Below are positions 57,003-64,000 of a stretch of 64,000 nt of DNA, one piece after another; position 1 is the first letter of the stretch; the number at the start of each line of letters is the position of its first letter. The stretch is from Cyanophora paradoxa. Taxonomy: Eukaryota; Glaucocystophyceae; Cyanophorales; Cyanophoraceae. Both the position numbers and the translations under genes were made by a program. The stretch covers positions 208,570-272,569 of the forward strand of contig QPMI01000564.1 of the NCBI GenBank assembly GCA_004431415.1, given 5' to 3'. Under the pieces are notes generated by a model. It was not told the DNA's origin and searched no databases. It saw nothing but the letters and a program-made list of their open reading frames with translations.

Positions 57003-58028
57003 TTAAACTATGCTGATAAGCTCACCTGAGAATGTTGTTCTCAAACTATAACCTCCATTTGCATTTGTCACAAGCGTTGCAAATTCATTGACAGCCAGAT
57101 ACAGAATGCAACTAAGGGTAATGGTTTTGTTTGTTACAGTTGTTGAGTTAATTGTGTTAATTGCAACACCACTTGGATCGGCATTATTTATTTTAAGAGT
57201 CAATTCAATTGCATTTGTTGAAGTAGAAATTGCAGTTGCAGAAAATCGGTAATGTCCTGATACAGGAGCCGTGAACCTTCCATTAGCAACATTAAAATGT
57301 ATTGTAGGATGGTTCACATGGATTATTCCCCAGTTTATCAAATCGGAGGCGCTTGTTGCTGTATGATTATATCCTAATTGAGCGCAAAATCGTGGTTGAG
57401 AATTTTGTTTTAGATAGTATCCTTGGTTAATTGTGAAACTGTTTGGTTCAAGAGTTGCTATATTAGTGCTATTCCGTTTCAAGAGAAGGTTTACATCTGC
57501 CCCAGTGTCTACTTCTGGTGTAACTACTTTTGTAGATGCTTCCAGTATTTGGTGTGAGTAACTTGGGGCATGAATTCCACCATTTGCTGCAACAGGTCCT
57601 GTAAATGTGCTTGTTCCAGCTATATTTATCTGGTTCGCCGTTAGAGTTCCATCAACCCTTGCCCCATCTCCAATATAAGCGCCTCCACTATTTACTACAA
57701 GAGCCGAATTATTAACAGTGTTGTCAAAATTGACAATCTTGGGTGTGGTGAACCCTCCCACATCATCATAAATTGCTGAATCTGATACAATCGATCCAGA
57801 TTGAACTTGGTTCTTGTTTGAAACTATTAAACCTGTGGTTCTTACTTTCCCATTATTGCGATCACATCGAATTTCCTTGCATCTTAAAACTGAATTCTGC
57901 GAAAATGAATCTGCTCCTGTTGTTTCTGTGCATATGAAACCAGGAGTTGCATCTGTTACTGTGTGATTAAGTTGATGAATTTTTGGTGCAGCATAACAGA
58001 AAACAGGAACAGCTATTTGAGTAGTCAT
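57003..58028 (-). CDS. Fibre protein with C-terminal C1q-like head
   Basis: 341 residues, intact. The family N-terminal domain (HTVTDATPGFICTETTG, LRCKEIRCDRNNGKVRTTGL, SGGAYIGDGARVDGTLTANQ) leads through a short shaft to a C-terminal domain reading QPRFCAQLGYNHTAT, HFNVANGRFTAPVSGHYRFS, LTLKINN, LYLAVNEFATLV and FSGELISIV. This is the C1q/TNF-like pattern (G-x-FTAP-x-x-G-x-Y-x-F-S and a final FSG strand). Such heads trimerise and bind ligands, so it is likely a receptor-binding fibre. Confidence 0.7.
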   Translation of the reverse strand: MTTQIAVPVFCYAAPKIHQLNHTVTDATPGFICTETTGADSFSQNSVLRCKEIRCDRNNGKVRTTGLIVSNKNQVQSGSIVSDSAIYDDVGGFTTPKIVNFDNTVNNSALVVNSGGAYIGDGARVDGTLTANQINIAGTSTFTGPVAANGGIHAPSYSHQILEASTKVVTPEVDTGADVNLLLKRNSTNIATLEPNSFTINQGYYLKQNSQPRFCAQLGYNHTATSASDLINWGIIHVNHPTIHFNVANGRFTAPVSGHYRFSATAISTSTNAIELTLKINNADPSGVAINTINSTTVTNKTITLSCILYLAVNEFATLVTNANGGYSLRTTFSGELISIV

Positions 58029-58050
58029 TCTTTACAATACAGTTCGAATA

Positions 58051-59072
58051 TTATATTGAACTAATCAGCATTCCTCCAAATAAGAACCTTGTGTTTAATG
58101 TTATTTGTGTGTTACTAAATATGCGGATTGAATCATTCTGTGCAAGATTTAAAAAACAATCTAATGCAAAGGAGTGAGTTCCAGTTGCCGAACTGATTGT
58201 CGACAGGAATGTGCTTGAACCATTTCGATATAATATCAAAACGGATGAAGATGATGACTGCATTCCTGTGAAGAAGAATCGATAGCATCCTTCAATAGGA
58301 GCTACAAATGTTCCTGTTGCAGAATCAAAATTATTTCCTTGGTTAACTAACACTGTTGGAAATGAAACAATGTAACCTGAGGCGGTAAAGGTAGATGAAA
58401 CGGCTGTTGTTGCTTTTGTTGCCATAAATCGTGGGCAACCACTCCGTTTTAAAAAGCCCGATATTTTGAATGTTTCAATATTTTCCGCTGTCTTTTCGAG
58501 AGTAAACATTGTAGTTCCATTTCTTCTATAATTTACATTCGAATCTTTACCATTATCTATCTCAGGTGCATTAATTCTTGTAGTAGCTGTGATAGTTCCA
58601 TACTGAATACTTCCTGAAAGACCACCATTAAAGGTCATCAATCCTGCAAATGAACTTGTCCCACTCACATTCAATTGATTTGCTGTCAGAGTTCCTGCTA
58701 CATTTGCTCCATCACCAATGTATGCTCCTCCACTTTTAACTACAAGAGCAGAAGTATTACTTGTGTTATCAAAAGTAACTATCTTTGCTGTGGTGAATCC
58801 ACCCACATTATCATATATTGCTGAATCGGGACTATTTGACCCGCTTGAACTTGATTTTTGTTCGAGATAATAATACCTGTGGTTCTTATCTTACCATTAT
58901 TGCGATCACATCTTATTTCTTTCACTCTCAGTATATTCCCTTCTGTAAAAGATGTATTGCTTGTGGTTTCAGTGCAAATAAAACCGGGTGTAGAGTCAAC
59001 TACTTCATGTGAGGTGCTATGGAGTGATTTGGCTGCAAGTTCATAGTTTGGGATTTCTAATAGAGAGGTCAT
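58051..59072 (-). CDS. Second fibre with C1q-like head (frameshift)
   Basis: ATG 59072 (MTSLLEIPNYELAAKSLHST) begins the family N-terminal domain; one C added near 58833 would join it to the rest (DNVGGFTTAKIVTFDNTSNT, SGGAYIGDGANVAGTLTANQ). The head reads CPRFMATKATTAVS, FDSATGTFVAPIEGCYRFFF, ILYRNGSSTFLS and FLFGGMLISSI. It is paralogous to 57003-58028, with about half the positions shared in the first 130 residues and a more diverged head, as expected for host-range diversification. Confidence 0.68.
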
Positions 59073-59091
59073 CTTTGTAATAACGAAATAG

Positions 59092-60783
59092 TTAAATTGC
59101 GACAGCAGTGTAATGAATTGTAACTGGAAATCCTGGTCTGTCAAAAGAACTTAATGGAACTATTTCAAGCTCACATGTGAAATAGCTACTGTAAACTTGT
59201 TTAAGCCTAACATACATGCGGTAGTAGTAGGCTGTCTCATTGTGTTGTATACCGGTTGTTACGATAGGAGGGTTAGCAAAGCTGCTGTTGAAATTAATAG
59301 TGAGGTTAAACCTATGGTCAGGGTTTGCCCAAAGATAAGGAGTAGTGTAAACATACGTTCCTGCTTGAAGTTTCCCATTGAAATATGCATTGAGTTGACT
59401 GGAAAGATCTGCTTCAGTTAAACATCTACTTATAGAAGCATTATTGGAAGGGTTCATAGCGTAGAAATTTCTTGCATAGGCATTTCCACGAACAAGTAAG
59501 GTCTTATCAAAGTAATTTTGCGAATTGTGAAAGAACCATGTTTCTTCAAACATAGGTCCTGCTGGTTCTACTATCTGACCTGATCCTACATACATTGTGT
59601 TATTCGCTCTGATGGTGGTAGCTGTGAATGGATCAAGAGTTGGTCTATTGGTCAAATCATTGTAGTTGCCCGAAAAAATCGCTGGTTTGTTATAAATATC
59701 TGTATTCCAATCATGAGTGTGTGCAAAATCTGTTATCTCTGCCTTTGTGTGATTGTGGGCAAAATCTGTAATCTCTGCCTTTGTATGGGTGTGACCAACA
59801 TATGCAACATTTCCGAGATCTGTTATCTCTGATTTAACATGAGTGTGAGCGAAATTCGTAATATCTGCTCGGCTGTGGGTATGTGCAAAATCTGTTATTT
59901 GGGATCTGGTGTGAGTATGTGCGAAATCTGTGATTTCTGCCTTTGTATGGGTGTGTGATCTATTATTAAGATCGAGGAAGCTACCCGAAAATGCAACAGG
60001 GTGTAGATTTGCTGCGGTCGGTTTGTTTATGAGATCATTATAATCTCCTGTGAATGAAATAGTTTTTAGTTCACCCCTTCCCACATAATCAGAAGGGAGA
60101 TCAATCTTAATGGGCATAATAGCTGGATCATCAGGTATCTCATACTCACCTCCTGGATGAACCACAGGAAAGGTTTGATTGCTTTCAGTATGGACAAAGA
60201 AGTTACATGCTGTTACTGTTCCATCAATAGTCCCACCTGTGAGAGGGAGGTAATTGCCTGTAACACCAATACCTATACCTGCAATGATTACATTCAGCTC
60301 TGTTTCATCTATGTAGTTTTGGGCTTGAAGGTAATCCTCTGTGACTACTCTCGAAATGCTCTCATTGTGTATGTTTTTTGCAGCCATTCTTTGATTGGCT
60401 TCCAGAACCCCACCATAATCTGTTTTAATCCATGCAAGCTCTGCCCTTCCATAATTATCATTTGCAGTTCCCACTATGGGAATGTAGGAATACTTATCTC
60501 GACTGAAAACTATCATTGGTCTTGAGCCATCTAAGCTGCTTACATCTGCTACATGAACCTGTATAGCAGAGTTGTAATTTTGGTAGGTTGCTGGGTCTGT
60601 TGGGACTCTGAATGTATCTGTGGGAATGTCAGCCTCCATGTAGCTTGACACAAAGATATTTGGTATGGTTGCTCCTGGTGGTGGTGGGGTTTCGAAAGAG
60701 CCTGGTAATGTCCTAATATGAAGTGGTCCTCTCATAGCTGAATTTGCAAGTGTCCCATTCACATGTACATAGTGTTCATTCAA
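59092..60783 (-). CDS. Long fibre with seven HxH metal-binding repeats
   Basis: 563 residues, intact. The centre has tandem units of H-T-H-x-K/R-x-x-I-T-D-F-A (SHTHTKAEITDFAHTH, TRSQITDFAHTH, SRADITNFAHTH and others), about seven in residues 275-375. These resemble the HxH iron-binding repeats of phage tail-fibre needles. The end (AGTYVYTTPYLWANPDHRFN) forms a beta-rich tip. INKPTAANLHPVAFSGSFLD and DWNTDIYNKPAIFSGNYNDL are fibre-shaft units also common in phage and NCLDV fibres. Start overlaps the upstream gene by four bases. Confidence 0.72.
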   Translation of the reverse strand: MNEHYVHVNGTLANSAMRGPLHIRTLPGSFETPPPPGATIPNIFVSSYMEADIPTDTFRVPTDPATYQNYNSAIQVHVADVSSLDGSRPMIVFSRDKYSYIPIVGTANDNYGRAELAWIKTDYGGVLEANQRMAAKNIHNESISRVVTEDYLQAQNYIDETELNVIIAGIGIGVTGNYLPLTGGTIDGTVTACNFFVHTESNQTFPVVHPGGEYEIPDDPAIMPIKIDLPSDYVGRGELKTISFTGDYNDLINKPTAANLHPVAFSGSFLDLNNRSHTHTKAEITDFAHTHTRSQITDFAHTHSRADITNFAHTHVKSEITDLGNVAYVGHTHTKAEITDFAHNHTKAEITDFAHTHDWNTDIYNKPAIFSGNYNDLTNRPTLDPFTATTIRANNTMYVGSGQIVEPAGPMFEETWFFHNSQNYFDKTLLVRGNAYARNFYAMNPSNNASISRCLTEADLSSQLNAYFNGKLQAGTYVYTTPYLWANPDHRFNLTINFNSSFANPPIVTTGIQHNETAYYYRMYVRLKQVYSSYFTCELEIVPLSSFDRPGFPVTIHYTAVAI

Positions 60784-62332
60784 AAAGATTCTTTCAGGGA
60801 TATTACAAGTCTGGTAAAGAGAAACCCCAAGTTATCAAGAGGCTCTACCTTTGCGAATTCTGGTTGGTCATTGATCTCATCCCAAGTGTGTTCATGTTTG
60901 CTTGGTGGGAACTCAGTAGGTATCCCATCAATATCACCCCAATCATGCCTGTGATCTTCTGGTGGATACTTTTGAGGTTTGCCTAAGATCTCATCCCAAT
61001 CATGATTGTGATCCTCTGGGGGATACTTTGCAGGTTTATTATTTATTTGTTCATAATCAGGAAAGAACTCCCAGATCTCAGGTCGAAATCCATCTGGTAA
61101 CAATTCCTCATGGGGTTCATAAGGTTGCTCATAATCAACAGCTGGTGGATCATGCCCATCTGGCAAATACTCCTCATCAGGTTCATAGTTCTGCTCATAC
61201 TCAAACTCTTGTGGATCTAAGCCATCTGGTAATATTTCCTCCTCATTGGGGTCATATTGATCATACTCATACTCTTGTGGGTCAAAACCATCTGGTAAAT
61301 ACTCCTCCTCATCTGGAACGAATTGATATTCATCAAGCTCTAATATATCGATTTCAGGAGGTAAATACTGCTCATCTATTTGCTTTTTTGGTTCAATTAT
61401 AGGTTTATTGCGAACTTGCTCCCAACTAACAATGTGCTGCCAAAGGCTACATCCTCAGTGGCTGTGTATTCTCTTCCAGGCTGCTTCTTTGGTGTTAAAT
61501 CGGGTGGTCCATTGGGAAATGGAATAGGGAATGGGACAGTAGGTCCATTGGGACCATAATGCTCAATGATTTCTCTTAGGGTTTTCTCACTAACAAGTTT
61601 CTCCCCATTTGCATACACATTGCTGCCATGGATATTTCGCCATTGCCTGGTTCGAATTCCAAGGTCTTTCACATTGCTATACAAAGGCAAAAGGTGCCTA
61701 TCCATTTCGACTAAATCAGGGTGTAAATGGATTGCTACTGGTTGACTGGGGCTACTGTTGATTGTAATTGATGGCTTTTTTTGATGGACATCTTTTGGAG
61801 TAAAAAACCCAAAAGGCTCATTCCTCGCAAAGTCATATGTAATATCCTTGGGGTATACATCATTTGTGTAGGAGACCTGATTTGTGTTGGCAATGGGACC
61901 CACTTGCAATACTTGGGGGACCTCAGCTTTTGCAGTGCTGCCCTCATTGTAAATTCGCAAAGCTGTGTTCTGTTTGCCCTGCTCATCTTGAACATTGAAA
62001 ATCAATCGACCACTATCGAACCTGGAAGGTATATCTGGGTGAGTGCCACTGGTTTTTAGTTTCCTAGGTCTCCTTCTTGTTGCTTTGATCTCTGCCACTT
62101 GGTTTGCTTTCACATTACCCAAACTAAAGGCTACACTGACATCCTCTTTATCTGGATCGGTTTGATTCACAGATAAAGCATGCTCCCTTGATTGAGTCTT
62201 TGATGAATTATCAGAGCTGTGGTCAATTGAAACTGAACCCTTTACTTTAATATTATCAAAGTTCACATGCTTGGTGCTGCTTGCATTATCATCTTGAATG
62301 GTTTCTAGATTTGGTGGGTAATTGAAGCTCAT
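60780..62332 (-). CDS. Repeat-rich fibre or collar protein (frameshift)
   Basis: ATG 62332 opens MSFNYPPNLETIQDDNASST. 310 codons with beta structure and RTRQWRNIHGSNVYANGEKL (a shaft-end motif) follow. After a one-base shift near 61405 the frame continues SWEQVRNKPIIEP, an acidic array of about 24-residue units (EEEYLPDGFDPQEYEYDQYD) repeated four to five times, and then three DHxHDWDEI/GKPxKYPPEDH units. W-D-x-I-x-x-KP and HxH units are typical of phage/NCLDV fibres. Coupled to the long fibre by a four-base overlap. Confidence 0.62.
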
Positions 62333-62375
62333 GGCTTTTACTATATGGATTTATAAAATTCCTGATAAGTAAAAG

Positions 62376-63896
62376 ATGCCTCTCAAGGTCGTTTTAAGTC
62401 TTTCTGGCGGGGGTGCAAGGGGCATTATCATAACCAGGCTGCTCAAAGAAATCGAAAATCGAACTGGCAGGAGAATAATCGATCTTGTGGATCTTGTGAG
62501 TGGAACTTCCACTGGTGGGATCATTGCAATAGGTTTGAATATAAGGCATCCTGATAAACCAGGTGAACCTAAACTCACAGCAAACGATTTACACAATATT
62601 TACCTAACTCAACTGCCCTTGATTTTCGCAAATCCTCGAAATATAATCGAAAATGCCCTTTTTAATACAAAGTATGATGTCGGACCCTTGGAGACTGCAA
62701 TTAATTCAGTTACTGGTGAATCACTAATACAGGATTCCCTAAAGGACATTGTGATCACATCATTTGACACTCAGAATATGAAACCAATATTTATTACAAA
62801 TGATAACAATTACAACTTTATGCCTTGTAAGATTGCTGCTAGGGCTACTTCTGCTGCTCCTACATATTTCTCTCCTGTAAGCATTGTTGATTTCAATCGG
62901 GGAGTATATGTCTGTCTAATTGATGGTGCCATTTCGGGAAACAATAATCCCAGTGTGTGTGGTTACAGCCATGCAAAGAAGATTTACAGTGATGATGATG
63001 ATATTATAGTAATAAGTATCTCTTGTGGTGAGGTGGACCCACATTTAGAGTCTGATTATGTGGGTTATGCTTATGAGACTGTAAACAGCTGGGGCATTCT
63101 CTCATGGATTGCCTCAACAGATGGAAGCCCATTGATTAACATGCTCATGGCTGCAAGTGAGCTTTCTGCCCTTGATAAGATGGAGGAGTTGTTACCCTAC
63201 AACTATGATCAGGATTATGGGAGATACTATAGGCTATCAGTCCCACTTCCAAATCACATAGTAAGCTCCCTTGATGACACTTCTAAGATCCAGATATGCT
63301 AGCATTCACTGAAACATACATAGCAGCAAACAATGATATGATAAATAAGCTTTGCAGCCTTCTAGTAGCAAACTATGAACTAAAGAACCCTTCAAAGGCT
63401 TACATTTCATCCACTCTCACTACATCACCTCCTTTGGATGCCAATTGGTATCAGCTTGCAGATGATGCCTTTACTGCCTCATCCTCTGTGACAGGTAAAG
63501 AGCCTTTCATGGCAAGACCTTCAGCATTTGGCTGGGAAGCTGGAGCCTATGCTCCTGAACAGATATGGGAAACCCCCACTGAATACCTACAAGTTGCTTT
63601 TCCATATACTTTTGAACTCTCTTCTGTGATTGCCTATGGATCAGGGAAACAAATGCTTTTATTAAGACTTTCAATGTGGCAACATCCACTGATGGGATCA
63701 ACTGGTCTTTTATTCGATCAGATGGGCAAAACAAAATATATGTCTGTGAGAACATTAACAATGCTCACAACTCTGGTGATGTGGCTCTATTGAGTGGATT
63801 TCCTCTAAGCATCAAGGATGCTTTTTACATAGGTTTCTCTCTCAGAATCAAATATATTCGCATTTATCCCCTTGTGTATGTGAATGCTCCACAATG
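62376..63896 (+). CDS. Patatin-like phospholipase fused to a discoidin (F5/8C) domain
   Basis: The patatin domain has the oxyanion loop GGGARG (11-16), nucleophile Ser45 in GTSTG and the catalytic Asp in LIDGAIS (D183). It ends near 63302. A shift then joins LAFTETYIAANNDMINKLCS, and a discoidin fold follows: ADDAFTASSSVTG, MARPSAFGWEAGAYAP, EYLQVAFPYTFELSSVIAYG and, after another shift near 63660 next to a T run, FNVATSTDGINWSFIRSDGQ and KYIRIYPLVYV. The pair suggests a lipase targeted to membrane carbohydrate or lipid, for entry or exit. Opposite strand to the fibre genes. Confidence 0.75.
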
Positions 63897-63918
63897 AGAG
63901 TTGATTTCACAGGTGCCT

Positions 63919-64000
63919 TTATTCGATAAACTCCAACTGAAACGAATTATCGATTCCATTCATATCAATCAGTTCACCAAAGTAATCTTTAAACTCCACA
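63919..64000 (-). CDS. 3' end of a gene leaving the window
   Basis: A minus-strand frame enters at 64000 reading VEFKDYFGELIDMNGIDNSF, then QLEFIE and a stop at 63919. Convergent with the phospholipase gene, 20 bp apart. Too short to identify. Confidence 0.4.
   Translation of the reverse strand, partial: VEFKDYFGELIDMNGIDNSFQLEFIE

Overview
The window is a piece of a eukaryotic, probably algal, genome built mostly of viral and transposon DNA. Two base compositions alternate. AT-rich blocks (1-8700, 42.3-44.57 kb, 55.44-64 kb) carry genes of a Polinton-like or related small dsDNA virus. GC-rich blocks (8.7-42.3 kb and 44.57-55.44 kb) are, respectively, a small nucleocytoplasmic-type virus and a DNA transposon. 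The GC-rich spliceosomal introns (GTGCGCCC or GTTCGC donors, GCGCAG or CCGCAG acceptors) and the match of the larger GC-rich block to the mriyavirus / Pleurochrysis endemic virus group suggest a haptophyte host. That host call is inference.

AT-rich left block (1-8.7 kb): palindromic and tandem repeats, then on the minus strand a retrovirus-type (DDE) integrase and a family B DNA polymerase of the Polinton type. On the plus strand follow a zinc-finger/coiled-coil protein ending in a DUF5710-like domain, a small basic protein and a primase. A near-identical TATA-rich box precedes each plus-strand gene. The primase stops abruptly at about 8.7 kb, where the GC-rich element begins.

GC-rich virus-like element (about 8.7-42.3 kb): from 20.2 kb on it is a compact, intronless set of about 30 genes. 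It holds a double-jelly-roll-type major capsid protein, an A32-like packaging ATPase, VLTF3, a RuvC/A22-type Holliday junction resolvase, a likely single-strand-binding protein, two tandem HUH endonucleases, zinc-ribbon proteins and many small membrane proteins. Almost every gene follows a TTTTCTnAGGC-like box 10-40 nt before its ATG. The left third (10.8-20.2 kb) holds two divergent, intron-rich genes, one being a D5/SF3 helicase. No family B polymerase is present, so the replication set (HUH nickase + SF3 helicase + SSB + resolvase) points to rolling-circle-type replication. A 120-bp-arm inverted repeat at 22.98-23.43 kb is the best origin candidate.

Right block: an AT-rich repeat region, including a second 99 percent identical copy of a 164-bp repeat from the left end, then an S-adenosylmethionine decarboxylase and a DUF723-like zinc protein. 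A fibre gene follows, split by a 10.9-kb GC-rich DDE transposon (44572-55438) with an apparent 8-bp target duplication. Beyond it lie more fibre/adhesin genes (shared N-terminal domain, C1q-like heads, HxH metal-binding repeats) and a patatin phospholipase with a discoidin (F5/8C) domain.

Many recognisable genes, in AT-rich and GC-rich parts alike, are broken by single-base shifts, often at short homopolymers and usually without other damage. I read most as assembly indels rather than decay, and annotate the joined spans.
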